Translations under genes and position numbers: made by a program
The notes under the pieces: generated by a model
Databases searched by the model: none
What the model saw: only the letters and a program-made list of their open reading frames with translations
What the model was told of the DNA's origin: nothing
From: Bacteroidetes bacterium SW_9_63_38
GTDB lineage: Bacteria; Bacteroidota; Rhodothermia; Rhodothermales; Salinibacteraceae
Length of the DNA: 64,000 nt
Assembly (NCBI GenBank): GCA_003022435.1
Contig: PXUA01000008.1
Coordinates: 124,001 to 188,000, forward strand
Reading direction: 5' to 3'
Part shown: piece after piece, positions 26,611-35,910 of the stretch
Layout of the letters: each line of letters opens with the position of its first letter
Position numbering within the stretch: the stretch's first letter is position 1

Positions 26611-27674
26611 ACGTTGCCGTATACTCGAAGCCATTTTTTCCGAACATGGGGGGGCTTGAGAAAAATACCCTCACCCTGTGTCTTGCACTGGGAGATCTTG
26701 GCCACAGCGTGACGTTGATAACAGAAACAACAGCCGAGACGGGAGAAGACGATCGTTACCCTTTTCAGCTTGTTCGCAGCGAGTCCGCCAGACAGATTTT
26801 TCGGGGGATACGAGAGGCAGATCTTCTCATCACGAATGGGGGAAATATTCCGCTTCGGAGCACCTTGCTCGGGCGGTTGCGTGGCGTGTCCCACGGAGCA
26901 ATATATCATGGCTTTCGTGGATTCGAGACAAAAGGGGCGTCGGCGGTGCGCCGGGCAACAAATGCCCTTCGCCGAAGACTGGCTCAGCGCGCGTCGTTTA
27001 ACGTGTTTACGGGTACCCACTCGAAAACCGAAACCGACGTGCCGGAGGCAACGGCTCATGTATTGCTTAACCCGGTGGATAAGTGGACGCAAAAATTTTA
27101 CACGGAGACATCTGGACGGAACGAGGATGGGTCCCCCTTCCTCTTTGCTGGTCGTCTGATTGAAGGGAAGGGAATTTTCGTGCTCGCGGATGCCCTAAAA
27201 CGGCTGGACGGCTCGCTGTCTCTTCACTTAATCGTTGCTGGAGAGGGGCGACACGAGTCCGACTTTCGTGAGCAGGTTAACTCCCTCGACTCAATCAAAG
27301 TCACCTTCGCGGGGCGATTGACGGCTCGTGACCTTGTGCCGCTGTACGAGCGCGCCCGCGCCCTCATCGTTCCGTCGACGACCCACAAAGAAGGCAATCC
27401 ACTTGTGATCGCGGAGGCCCTTTTCGCAGGAACGCCTGTGATTGCCTCCGATCAGCCCCCAATGATCGAATCGGTTGGAGATGCCGGGATCATCGTAGAG
27501 CAGGGGGACGTAGCCGAACTCGCAGATGCGATTCGGCGACTCGGCACCGACGAAGCATGTTACCGAAGAGTCACCGGTCAGGCAGAAGAACGGGCGGAAC
27601 TTTTCAGCTACGAGCGCTACAGAGGCAAACTCGCCACCGTTCTCCATTCCTCTTTAAGCGTCAATGGTCCATGA
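26607..27674 (+). CDS. GT4-family glycosyltransferase
   Basis: 355 residues. NVAVYSKPFFPNMGGLEKNTLTLCLAL gives the acceptor-side Gly-Gly loop. FLFAGRLIEGKGIFVLADALKRL starts the donor domain, and HKEGNPLVIAEALFAGTPVIASD (about 257-279) holds EX7E. Translationally coupled to both neighbours: 4-bp overlaps with the sulfotransferases before and after. Confidence 0.9.
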   Translation: MNVAVYSKPFFPNMGGLEKNTLTLCLALGDLGHSVTLITETTAETGEDDRYPFQLVRSESARQIFRGIREADLLITNGGNIPLRSTLLGRLRGVSHGAIYHGFRGFETKGASAVRRATNALRRRLAQRASFNVFTGTHSKTETDVPEATAHVLLNPVDKWTQKFYTETSGRNEDGSPFLFAGRLIEGKGIFVLADALKRLDGSLSLHLIVAGEGRHESDFREQVNSLDSIKVTFAGRLTARDLVPLYERARALIVPSTTHKEGNPLVIAEALFAGTPVIASDQPPMIESVGDAGIIVEQGDVAELADAIRRLGTDEACYRRVTGQAEERAELFSYERYRGKLATVLHSSLSVNGP

Positions 27675-28279
27675 AGGTTTTTGGGATTGGCCTCAACAAG
27701 ACAGGGACGACAACCCTCGCCAGGTGTTTTCGGATTCTCGGATTCTGCCATACGAGTTGCGACCTCGAATTGACGCGTGCGTACCAGCGTGGGCACCTGA
27801 GGCCGCTCTTTGATCACGCAGGTCAATTTGACAGCTTTGAAGACTGGCCCTGGCCTCTCGTATACGAAGAAATGGACCGTCGCTATGAGAATACAAAGTT
27901 CATCCTTACTCAGCGATCCGACGCGGAGGCATGGTACGATAGCCTGAAGCGACACGCCCTTCGTACGGGACCCACGGAATACCGGGAGATTGTTTATGGG
28001 CATTCCATGCCCTTCGGCAAGAGAGAAGAACATCTCAGGATGTATCACCGGCACAATGAAGCCGTCCAGAACTATTTTTCAGATCGCCCGGAAGATCTGC
28101 TCGTCGCATGTTGGGAAAAGGACGGGTGGGAGAAGCTGTGTTCTTTTTTGTCGAAGGACGTGCCGACGAAAGCGTTTCCTCACGCAAACAAGGGACGCTC
28201 TCGATTCCTGTCTGCTCTGAGCTACGCAAAGGGATACCTTCAGTATCAGCTTCTGGGTGAGAGGTGGCCTTTAGGTTGA
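27671..28279 (+). CDS. sulfotransferase (Sulfotransfer_4-like)
   Basis: 202 residues from ATG 27671, which overlaps the GT4 stop (ATGA). MKVFGIGLNKTGTTTLARCFRILGF (residues 1-25) is the same loop type as 6799-7509. TKFILTQRSDAEAWYDSLKRH (about 76-97) follows. Shorter than its paralogue because it lacks the ~50-residue N-terminal extension. A 130-bp non-coding gap follows, the first clear break in this gene run. Confidence 0.86.
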   Translation: MKVFGIGLNKTGTTTLARCFRILGFCHTSCDLELTRAYQRGHLRPLFDHAGQFDSFEDWPWPLVYEEMDRRYENTKFILTQRSDAEAWYDSLKRHALRTGPTEYREIVYGHSMPFGKREEHLRMYHRHNEAVQNYFSDRPEDLLVACWEKDGWEKLCSFLSKDVPTKAFPHANKGRSRFLSALSYAKGYLQYQLLGERWPLG

Positions 28280-28409
28280 GATCATAACTCCTTTCAGAGT
28301 CCGTCCGGTCGCGCCCGTCGCACTTCTACTAGAGCTCCTTTCAGCCTCTATCGATTCTTAACAGTGAACCGCTCCGTACTCTTGCCTGAATTCAGACTTC
28401 AGTAGAATC

Positions 28410-29768
28410 GTGACTCGGAAGCATCCTTTGTGGGCTTGGCTGCTGGGGGCGTTTTTTGTGCTGGCAGTGTTTGATGGGGCACTTCGGAAATGGGTGCTCC
28501 CCAGTCAGCAACTGGTTCTTTACCTATTGAAGGATGCTGTTCTGCTCGTGTCACTCGGCCTTTACTGGCTGCACGGGAACCCGATACGGCTCCCGCGGCC
28601 GGCACAGCGCCATTTTCTCGCGCTCATTCTGGGGCTATTCGTCTACCTCGTTCTTCTTCAGGCTGTGAATCTCAGACAGCCCCACTGGGCCGTGAGTGTG
28701 CTCGGATTGAAGGCCCATCTGGCGTACGTTCCCCTTGTCGTTCTCCTTCCTGCGTTTCTTGCGGGTCTTCCTGCAAGAAAGGCGGAGCATTACATCGGGG
28801 GATACCTGGCATTCATCGCGCTGCCCGTGCTGTTGGTGGGCATCTATCAGTTTTTTCAGCCGCCCGGGAGTTGGGTGAACCAGTATGTGGTTGATGAGGC
28901 ACACGTGGCCGGTTTGTTTGGGCATCCACGAATTACGGGGACATTTTCCTACATTACCGGGATGGAGACTTTCTTACAGTTTAATGCTTTGATCAGCTTT
29001 GCGGTCTTGGCTGCCGGTGTTTTGTATGGTCGGCGATGGTTGCGATGGGGAGGGGCGGGGTTTTTAGGACTCTGCGTCACCGTTCTTCCTATGACCGGAT
29101 CCCGAAGTGCGGTCGTCTTTCCCGCACTTTTGATTGTGGGAATTAGTCTCCTACTTGCAGTTCAAAAGAGGGGGGGAGGGTATACACTCCTTCTCAGCTT
29201 TATGCTTGTATTCAGCATTGCCGCCATTCTGTTTACCCAAACAGATCTCGTTGAGGGATGGAAGACCTTTCAAGCTCGTCTGGAAAGAATCGGTAGCAGT
29301 GATGAAGCACGAATAATAGGCGTTTTTACAAGGCCGTTCCGGGTAATTGGTCGAGCCGGCTTGTTCGGTCACGGAGCGGGAACCCTCCACCAGGCAGCTA
29401 CCAAGCTGGTTCCGGGTCAGGGAGCACAGGTGTGGATTCCTGGATCGTTCGTGGAGCACGGGTTTTCGAGTTTGATGATGGAAGTGGGTCTTCTCGGAAT
29501 GATTGTCCTCCTGGCCCTGAAAGGCACGATACTCTGGATGGCCTACCGGGTTTTTTCACGGGCCTCGACGCCGTTTGAAACGATTATAGGGATTTTTGCC
29601 CTCGGAGTGACGGGATTGCACTTCTATTTTCCGGTGGCCTTCCGAGCGACCAGTGCCGTCTTCTACTGGACGGCGGCAGGACTGGTCGTGTATGCTTGGA
29701 GTATGCAGGAGCTCCGGGTCAGGCATCATGCTGTAGCGGCAGAGAGTGGAGTTGTAGGAAGTCCGTGA
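28410..29768 (+). CDS. O-antigen polymerase/ligase-like membrane protein (Wzy/WaaL type)
   Basis: 452 residues, GTG start. About 10-12 hydrophobic helices with a large periplasmic loop (about 305-350) that contains GRAGLFGHGAGTLHQAATK and ends EHGFSSLMMEVGLLGMIVLL, the pattern of O-antigen ligase/polymerase proteins. ITGTFSYITGMETFLQF and PMTGSRSAVVFPALL also fit. It would join repeat units at the periplasmic face. It is the only such protein in the window, so probably the Wzy of this locus. Confidence 0.85.
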   Translation: MTRKHPLWAWLLGAFFVLAVFDGALRKWVLPSQQLVLYLLKDAVLLVSLGLYWLHGNPIRLPRPAQRHFLALILGLFVYLVLLQAVNLRQPHWAVSVLGLKAHLAYVPLVVLLPAFLAGLPARKAEHYIGGYLAFIALPVLLVGIYQFFQPPGSWVNQYVVDEAHVAGLFGHPRITGTFSYITGMETFLQFNALISFAVLAAGVLYGRRWLRWGGAGFLGLCVTVLPMTGSRSAVVFPALLIVGISLLLAVQKRGGGYTLLLSFMLVFSIAAILFTQTDLVEGWKTFQARLERIGSSDEARIIGVFTRPFRVIGRAGLFGHGAGTLHQAATKLVPGQGAQVWIPGSFVEHGFSSLMMEVGLLGMIVLLALKGTILWMAYRVFSRASTPFETIIGIFALGVTGLHFYFPVAFRATSAVFYWTAAGLVVYAWSMQELRVRHHAVAAESGVVGSP

Positions 29769-29917
29769 GTCTTCGATCTTCCCGATTTGACGGTGAGACG
29801 GTTCGGACGAAGGACATTGTTATGTGCTCCCGTGGTGCCTCCTTCCTGACCTGTTTCGGGAGAGATATACTCCCCTCTGATGTTATCTCGAGTCGTGATC
29901 GTTTTCGGATAAAACGT

Positions 29918-30844
29918 ATGTTTCGTTACTTCCAAACCGGCAAAGCACGACGAGGTGTGAAGCGATGGATCAAAGAACACCGGGCACTGCGTTACGTGCG
30001 GCTTCTCCAGCCGGAGCCTCGTCTCTGGGGACGGGAGGCCGGGGATCTTCCCTCTTTCCTGATCATTGGGGCCCAGCGATCCGGATCGACGTTTCTGCAC
30101 GACCGTCTTCAACAAAAAACCAGTGCCTCGGGAAGCCCGCTCCAGAAGGAAATCCACTACTTTGATAGCAAGTACTACCGATCTCTCGCATGGTATGCCC
30201 GGTTTTTTGACCCGTTGGAGGAGCGCACCGGCGCGACCGCAACCTTTGAAGCAAGCCCCTATTACCTGTATCACCCGGCCGTCCCGAAGCGGATCCATGA
30301 ATCGCTTCCGGACGTGAAGGTCGTCGCCGCACTCCGGAATCCGGTAGACCGGACGGTTTCACAGTACCAGTGGATCCGAGATCGGAACCTCGAGGTCCGG
30401 GGTCCGGAGGAAGCGTTCCAGTACGACGCCGAGCGGCTTCACTGGGAACAGGAACCGTCGTACCTCAAGCGGTTCGAGAACCCGTTGTACTTCGATTTCG
30501 ACCACATCCACTATGGATACCTTCGGCGGTCCCTCTATCACATTCAGCTTCAGCGGTGGCAGGAGTGGTTTCCGCCGTCTCAGATTCGAGTCGTCGGGTC
30601 GCAGCGCCTATTTGAGCATCCCGACGACGTGATTGGGGAGCTGGTCGAGTTTTTGGGGCTCGAACGGAGCGAGAATGCAAAACATGAGAGGGTTAATCAG
30701 AATTCGCCGCGGGAAAAGGTTCCCGTCCCGGAAGAGGCCCGAGATATTGCTCGCCGGCATCTGGAGGACGTAATCGCAAGAACCGAGTCTGTGCTCACGG
30801 ACCAGATGATTCTAGGAAATCATTCCTCACTGCATTGGACGTGA
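29918..30844 (+). CDS. sulfotransferase (Sulfotransfer_1-like)
   Basis: 308 residues from ATG 29918; earlier in-frame starts would overlap the Wzy-like gene. A basic N-terminal arm (1-40) precedes PSFLIIGAQRSGSTFLHDRL (about 45-64). HYFDSKYY and VKVVAALRNPVDRTVSQYQWIRD (about 127-149) follow. The fold matches heparan-type sulfotransferases. The extra basic N-terminus could be a membrane-proximal arm. Confidence 0.88.
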   Translation: MFRYFQTGKARRGVKRWIKEHRALRYVRLLQPEPRLWGREAGDLPSFLIIGAQRSGSTFLHDRLQQKTSASGSPLQKEIHYFDSKYYRSLAWYARFFDPLEERTGATATFEASPYYLYHPAVPKRIHESLPDVKVVAALRNPVDRTVSQYQWIRDRNLEVRGPEEAFQYDAERLHWEQEPSYLKRFENPLYFDFDHIHYGYLRRSLYHIQLQRWQEWFPPSQIRVVGSQRLFEHPDDVIGELVEFLGLERSENAKHERVNQNSPREKVPVPEEARDIARRHLEDVIARTESVLTDQMILGNHSSLHWT

Positions 30845-30944
30845 CAATCGTGTTCGTCCGCACCGTCCAAAAATCAAAACACCAGGTTCTCCGATTTATC
30901 CATTGGCGTCTCCTTCCGTTGGCCGCTAACTTCACACACTGGTA

Positions 30945-32123
30945 GTGTCCCAAATCCTCGTTACTCATCCGGGTCGTCAGCACGCACACCAGCTGGCCCG
31001 CGCTCTCTACGATCTGGATGCACTTGCGGGATTCTGGACGGGGGTTCCATCCAGTGCGCAAGAAAGAAAGGGACCGTTGTATCGCCGATTGGTGAGCCTG
31101 AGCCCGCAGCCCACACTTGAGCTTCCCCCCAAGTTGACCCGGCACTTTTATGTCGTGCCGATCGTCCGGCGGCTCACGAACCTACTGTGTACGCCGGGGC
31201 GGGCGGTCACTTGGCAGCACCGAGCCATGGCGTGGTTTGACCGCTGGTGTGCCCGAAAAATTCCGACAGGCATCGATGCGGTTGTGTGCTACGAGAACGC
31301 GGCGCTTCGCACATTTCAGGAAGCAAAAGAGCACGGAACGACGACGATCCTCGACGCAGCGAGCGTGCACCATCAGCGGCAGGACGATGTCTATGACCCC
31401 GCCGAATCCGACGAGGCACATGCGCGCATCAACGACCGTAAAGATCGGGAAATCGAGCAGGCCGATCACATTCTCACGGTCTCCGAACTCGCCCGTGAGA
31501 GTTACATTGCGGCCGGCGTGTCTGAAAACAAAGTAACCGCCGTTCCCATGGGGGCCGATCTGTCTGACTTTGAGCCCCCGTCGCCGCTGCGGACGCCGTC
31601 TGAGGCCCCTCTCACCTTCCTTTTTGTAGGGCACGTCGGGCGCCGCAAGGGAGCAGACGTGCTTCTGGCTGCGTCGAGGCTCTTGCAGACGAACGGGGTG
31701 AGCCACTGCATTCGGTTTGCGGGGGAACGCGAGGAGCGCTTTCAGGACGTTCCGGATACGGTTGAATGGCTGGGATACTTGAGCCGGGACGAGCTCGTGG
31801 AGGCCTACCAGCACGCCGACGTGCTCGTACTTCCGTCCCGACACGACTCGTTTGGACGAGTTGTGGCCGAGGGAATGGCGACCGGCCTTCCGGCGCTCGT
31901 AAGCGAAGAGGTGGGGGCGAAGGAGGTCCTGACGAAAGAAGAGAGCGGATGGGTGGTCCCTCCGGGAAACCCGGACACGTTGGCCGCCCAGATGTGTTGG
32001 TGTGTCGAACATCCGAGCGTGGTCGCGAGCATGCAAGAATCGGCCCTCGAGGCTGCGCAAAACTATACTTGGCAAGCCTACCGTAGACGCGTCGGGACGG
32101 TGATACAGCGGATATTATCTTGA
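30945..32123 (+). CDS. GT4-family glycosyltransferase
   Basis: 392 residues, GTG start. ILVTHPGRQHAHQLARALYDLDALAGFWTG replaces the usual Gly loop with a His-rich start seen in some GT4 proteins. The donor side has FLFVGHVGRRKGADVLLAASRLL, and EX7E is in HDSFGRVVAEGMATGLPALVSE. The second Glu position fits (AEG). It transfers a hexose or deoxyhexose to the repeat unit; the exact sugar is unknown. Confidence 0.87.
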   Translation: MSQILVTHPGRQHAHQLARALYDLDALAGFWTGVPSSAQERKGPLYRRLVSLSPQPTLELPPKLTRHFYVVPIVRRLTNLLCTPGRAVTWQHRAMAWFDRWCARKIPTGIDAVVCYENAALRTFQEAKEHGTTTILDAASVHHQRQDDVYDPAESDEAHARINDRKDREIEQADHILTVSELARESYIAAGVSENKVTAVPMGADLSDFEPPSPLRTPSEAPLTFLFVGHVGRRKGADVLLAASRLLQTNGVSHCIRFAGEREERFQDVPDTVEWLGYLSRDELVEAYQHADVLVLPSRHDSFGRVVAEGMATGLPALVSEEVGAKEVLTKEESGWVVPPGNPDTLAAQMCWCVEHPSVVASMQESALEAAQNYTWQAYRRRVGTVIQRILS

Positions 32124-32135
32124 GTCGCTCTCCGG

Positions 32136-32948
32136 ATGATCTTGTGGATTCGCATGTCTATCTCCGCGATGCCTTCCCTTCCCCGGTGGAAAAAGCGGTG
32201 GGTTCGCACACTGCGTCATCGGGCCAAATGGTATGTAGGGGCGCGGCCCTGGCTGTTCTTTCCAATATTTCGGCGCCGTTCATCTTTTGAAGACCTCCTG
32301 GTCACGAAGACGACCGACATTTGTATCGAAGGATTTCCCCGATCGGCAAACAGCTTTGCGGTCGGAGCCTTCGAGCATGCGCAGAGTCAACCGATACAGG
32401 TCGCGCATCACACGCACGTTCCGGCCAACGTGATGCGTGCGTGCCAATGGGACATCCCCGCGCTGGTGTTGGTCCGTGCCCCGGATGATGCTATCATCTC
32501 GCAGGCGGCGCTGGCCAAAGAAGTGCAATTTGTGGAAGAGAATATTGACGAGCCGGTCCAACTCGTTGGATTCCATGACCTGCTTGACGCCTGGCTCACG
32601 TTCTACCGTTCTGTCGAGCCGTATCAGGACCGGGCGTACATCGCGCTATTCAGGACTACAATTCAGGACATGGGGCGTGTGATTGACGGCGTAAACACGT
32701 ATTTTGGAACCAATTTTGACCTGTTCGATCACACGGATGAAAATGAGGCGGCCGTGCACGCCCACCGAGGGTATCATGCAGGGCCTCAGGGACGGCGAGA
32801 CACGTTTAAGGAAGAGGTGCGTTCAAGGCTTGAGGAGCAGCTGCAAACAGACACGGCCCTCCAGCGAAAAATGGAGGAAGCAGAGTCACTTTTCGATCGC
32901 CTCGTACGAACGGCGGAGGGAAAGACAGATGGATCGGTCCAGCCGTAG
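32136..32948 (+). CDS. divergent sulfotransferase-like protein
   Basis: 270 residues. DICIEGFPRSANSFAVGAFEHAQ (about 61-83) resembles a phosphosulfate loop in which the usual KSGT is RSAN, and ALVLVRAPDDAIISQAAL (about 110-127) resembles the 3'-phosphate strand. These two anchors at family spacing support a PAPS sulfotransferase fold. Starts at 32136 or at ATG 32154 are both possible. It sits 12 bp after a GT4. Confidence 0.68.
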   Translation: MILWIRMSISAMPSLPRWKKRWVRTLRHRAKWYVGARPWLFFPIFRRRSSFEDLLVTKTTDICIEGFPRSANSFAVGAFEHAQSQPIQVAHHTHVPANVMRACQWDIPALVLVRAPDDAIISQAALAKEVQFVEENIDEPVQLVGFHDLLDAWLTFYRSVEPYQDRAYIALFRTTIQDMGRVIDGVNTYFGTNFDLFDHTDENEAAVHAHRGYHAGPQGRRDTFKEEVRSRLEEQLQTDTALQRKMEEAESLFDRLVRTAEGKTDGSVQP

Positions 32949-33012
32949 TTGCTGCCGAAGATGAGAGTCAGCGATGCGCCCTGGATTATTCCACGCCGGA
33001 TAGGTGTTTCTT

Positions 33013-34182
33013 ATGGACCTCACCGTTATCCATGTTTTGGCCAGCACCCGTGCCGACCACGGCGGCACCTCGCGTAGCGTACCGGCCCTCTGTGAGGCCT
33101 TGGACGAAGAAGGGGTCGACGTGCACCTCGTCACAGGCCGACCGGCGAACCCCTCGCCGGACCAGGAGCCCATTCTTCCGGAAGGAAATGTCCACGTGCA
33201 TTGCATCGAAGAACGAACGTGTCTGCAGCGGACGCTGCGAAGCCCCGTTGGCTTTTACCGCCGCCTGTGGTCTGTCGTCCGGGAGGTACAACCCGACATC
33301 ATTCACGACCATGGCGTGTGGTTGCCCAGTAATATTACGGCGGCCTGGGTGGCCCGGCGCGCCAGCATTCCGCTGGTTTCCACTCCGCGAGGGATGATCA
33401 CGAAATGGTCGCTCTCACACCAGTCTAAGAAAAAGAGGGTGGCGTGGCACCTGTATCAGAAGCACGTCTTCCGTCAGGCCGCCCTCTTTCACGCCACCGC
33501 CCCCGCGGAGGTCGACAACTTGCGGATGCTCGACCTGACACAGCCCGTTTCCGTGGTGCCGAACGGCGTCGAGATTCCGGGCCTGCTGCCCGATAGACCC
33601 TCCGTGAACGAGAAGCGTGCGCTTTTTCTCTCTCGTCTCCACCCGAAAAAGGGCCTGCCGATGCTGCTGGAGGCATGGGCTGATGTTCGTCCGGACGGGT
33701 GGACGCTGGAATTGGTGGGTCCCAGTGAGAAGGGCCATCGCTCTGAACTGGAGTCCCAGGCCACCGAGTTCGGTTTAGATGGTTCGGTTCTGTTTTCCGG
33801 ACCGGTCGATAATACAGACAAGTGGCAGAAGTATGCCTCTGCCGATCTGTTTATCCTGCCCAGTCACAGCGAGAACTTCGGGATTGTCGTGGCTGAGGCT
33901 CTGGCTGCAGGGGTGCCGGTCCTCACGACGACGGGGACGCCGTGGGAACCACTCGAAACCGAAGAGTGCGGATGGTGGGTCGCCCCTGAGTCAAATGCGA
34001 TTGCAAGTGCTCTGAGGAACGCACTGAGTCTAGATCGGGATACGCTTAGGGCGATAGGAAAGCGAGGTCGGAGACTCGTCGAGACCACCTATACATGGCG
34101 GGCCATGGGGAAGAGGATGAACGAGGCCTACCAGTGGCTGTTGGAGCGAGGATCAAAACCTGATCACATTGAGGTGACGTAA
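33013..34182 (+). CDS. GT4-family glycosyltransferase
   Basis: 389 residues from ATG 33013; an in-frame GTG at 33004 would add three residues. VIHVLASTRADHGGTSRSVPALCEAL is the acceptor Gly loop. ALFLSRLHPKKGLPMLLEAWADV opens the donor domain and SENFGIVVAEALAAGVPVLTTTG (about 295-317) has EX7E. Its TAA stop shares a base with the next ATG (TAATG), so the following methyltransferase is translationally coupled. Confidence 0.9.
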   Translation: MDLTVIHVLASTRADHGGTSRSVPALCEALDEEGVDVHLVTGRPANPSPDQEPILPEGNVHVHCIEERTCLQRTLRSPVGFYRRLWSVVREVQPDIIHDHGVWLPSNITAAWVARRASIPLVSTPRGMITKWSLSHQSKKKRVAWHLYQKHVFRQAALFHATAPAEVDNLRMLDLTQPVSVVPNGVEIPGLLPDRPSVNEKRALFLSRLHPKKGLPMLLEAWADVRPDGWTLELVGPSEKGHRSELESQATEFGLDGSVLFSGPVDNTDKWQKYASADLFILPSHSENFGIVVAEALAAGVPVLTTTGTPWEPLETEECGWWVAPESNAIASALRNALSLDRDTLRAIGKRGRRLVETTYTWRAMGKRMNEAYQWLLERGSKPDHIEVT

Positions 34183-34811
34183 TGGAAGAGTACGAATGTA
34201 CGTACGAGTATGGAAGTGCCGCCCCCTCGCATACGGCATCCTATCTGTGGCCGCCCATCTTTACGGTTCTGGATCGCGAAATTCCGGACAGGGCATCAGT
34301 GTTTGACCTCGGGTGCGGCAACGGGGCTTTTGCTTCCGAGGCAGAAACCCGAGGGTATGACGTGACTGGAGTGGATCCCTCGGAAGAAGGAATTCAGCAA
34401 GCCCGAAGTGCACACCCAGAACTGAACGTACACGTTGGCTCAGCTTACGACGACCTTCGAGTGAAATACGGCACCTTCGAGGCTGTCGTTAGTCTCGAGG
34501 TTATCGAGCACGTATATTCCCCCAGAAAATACGCGGCCTGTGTGTATAGCCTCCTTGAAGGAGGAGGGATAGCGTTAATTTCCACCCCCTACCACGGATA
34601 CTGGAAGAATCTGGCACTTGCAATCACGGGGAAAATGGATGAACACTTTACCGCACTTTCGACCCACGGCCACATCAAATTTTGGTCGCGGGATACCTTA
34701 GGACAGCTTCTTGACGAAACGGGCTTTGAGAACATCCGGTTTCGGCGTGTCGGTCGCATTCCGCCCCTTGCCAAATCGATGATTGCCATTGCCGAGAAGC
34801 CCGATTCGTAG
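34182..34811 (+). CDS. class I SAM-dependent methyltransferase
   Basis: 209 residues. Motif I SVFDLGCGNGAFASEAETRGYDVTGVDPSEEGIQQA (about 42-77), then FEAVVSLEVIEHVYSPRKYAA and GGGIALISTPYHGYWKN, the UbiG/UbiE-like pattern used for small molecules and sugars. Starts on the last base of the previous stop. In this setting an O-methylation of a sugar residue is likely. Confidence 0.86.
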   Translation: MEEYECTYEYGSAAPSHTASYLWPPIFTVLDREIPDRASVFDLGCGNGAFASEAETRGYDVTGVDPSEEGIQQARSAHPELNVHVGSAYDDLRVKYGTFEAVVSLEVIEHVYSPRKYAACVYSLLEGGGIALISTPYHGYWKNLALAITGKMDEHFTALSTHGHIKFWSRDTLGQLLDETGFENIRFRRVGRIPPLAKSMIAIAEKPDS

Positions 34812-34813
34812 TT

Positions 34814-35581
34814 ATGAAACTGTCTCTCATTACGCCCCTTCTCCTCACCTACAACGAGGAGGCCAACATCAATCGCACTCTCGATCGCCTCACGTGGGCC
34901 GACCGAATCGTAATTGTAGACAGCTACAGTGAGGACGCAACCGTCGAAATTGTACGATCGTACGAAAACGTTGATCTCCTCCAGCGGGAGTTTGACCACT
35001 TCGATGCGCAGTGCAACTACGGACTGGAGCAGATCGATACGGAATGGGTGCTCTCTCTGGATGCTGATTATCTATGCAGTGAGGAGCTGATCAGCGAGAT
35101 TCGCTCGCTTCCGGCCTCTCCTGCGTTCGACGGGTTCTCCGTAGAGTTCATCTACTGTGTCCACGGCCACCCTTTGCGTGGCTCTCTGTATCCGCCCCGG
35201 ACGGTTCTCTACCGACGGAAACAGGCAAAATATCACCGGGATGGACATAGCCATCGCGTTCGGATTGATGGGAACGCGGGAAAACTGGAAACGCCCATCT
35301 ACCACGACGACCGGAAGCCGTTGTCCGAGTGGCTCGATAATCAGCGCCGCTACTGTCGACTCGAGATCGACAAATTAGAGGAAACGAGTGAGGTAACCCT
35401 CGTCGATCGAGTTCGAAAAACCGGCGTTCTCGCCCCCATTCTCATTCCTTTTTACTGCTTGTTCGTACAAGGGCTCATTCTGGATGGCTGGCCGGGATGG
35501 TATTATGCGCTCCAGCGCACCTACACGGAACTGCTCCTTGCATTAAAACTCATCGACCGCAACATCCGGAGGCAGGAATAG
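34814..35581 (+). CDS. GT2-family glycosyltransferase (WaaE/KdtX-like)
   Basis: 255 residues. ITPLLLTYNEEANINRTLDRLTWADRIVIVDSYSEDATVEI, then VLSLDADYLCSEELISEI with DxD, match the WaaE-like GT2 subgroup. The C-terminus GWYYALQRTYTELLLALKLID is also seen, in a diverged form, as an orphan fragment at 38436-38558. Two bases separate it from the methyltransferase. Confidence 0.88.
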   Translation: MKLSLITPLLLTYNEEANINRTLDRLTWADRIVIVDSYSEDATVEIVRSYENVDLLQREFDHFDAQCNYGLEQIDTEWVLSLDADYLCSEELISEIRSLPASPAFDGFSVEFIYCVHGHPLRGSLYPPRTVLYRRKQAKYHRDGHSHRVRIDGNAGKLETPIYHDDRKPLSEWLDNQRRYCRLEIDKLEETSEVTLVDRVRKTGVLAPILIPFYCLFVQGLILDGWPGWYYALQRTYTELLLALKLIDRNIRRQE

Positions 35582-35910
35582 AAGAAATTGCCGTATCGGC
35601 GATCAGCTTACTTCGTGAACCGAAGGTCGGCAGGTCAACCGTTTCCGTACTGGCGTCTATGTCATTCTGTGTTCGATTCGGTCTCCCATTTCAATCTCGC
35701 CAGGAATCCCGCCGGCGGATCCCAAGTTTGCAGTCACGCACGTAGTGTCATTTTCAGTGCTCTGCGACCCCGATTGTCTTGAAAACGCGTTGTTTTTGAT
35801 GTGTATGGGGATCGGCATGGGCACTCACGGAAAACTTGGGATGTATCCTCCCAGTCCGTATAGAGGCACAGCCTGAAGAGCAATATCTTTTTCTTAACAG
35901 GTCAATTTGC
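35582..35910. other. 329-bp stretch without a recognisable gene
   Basis: No convincing frame on either strand. An AT-richer segment just before 35911 (TTTCTTAACAGG) may hold a promoter for the oxidoreductase gene. Confidence 0.5.
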
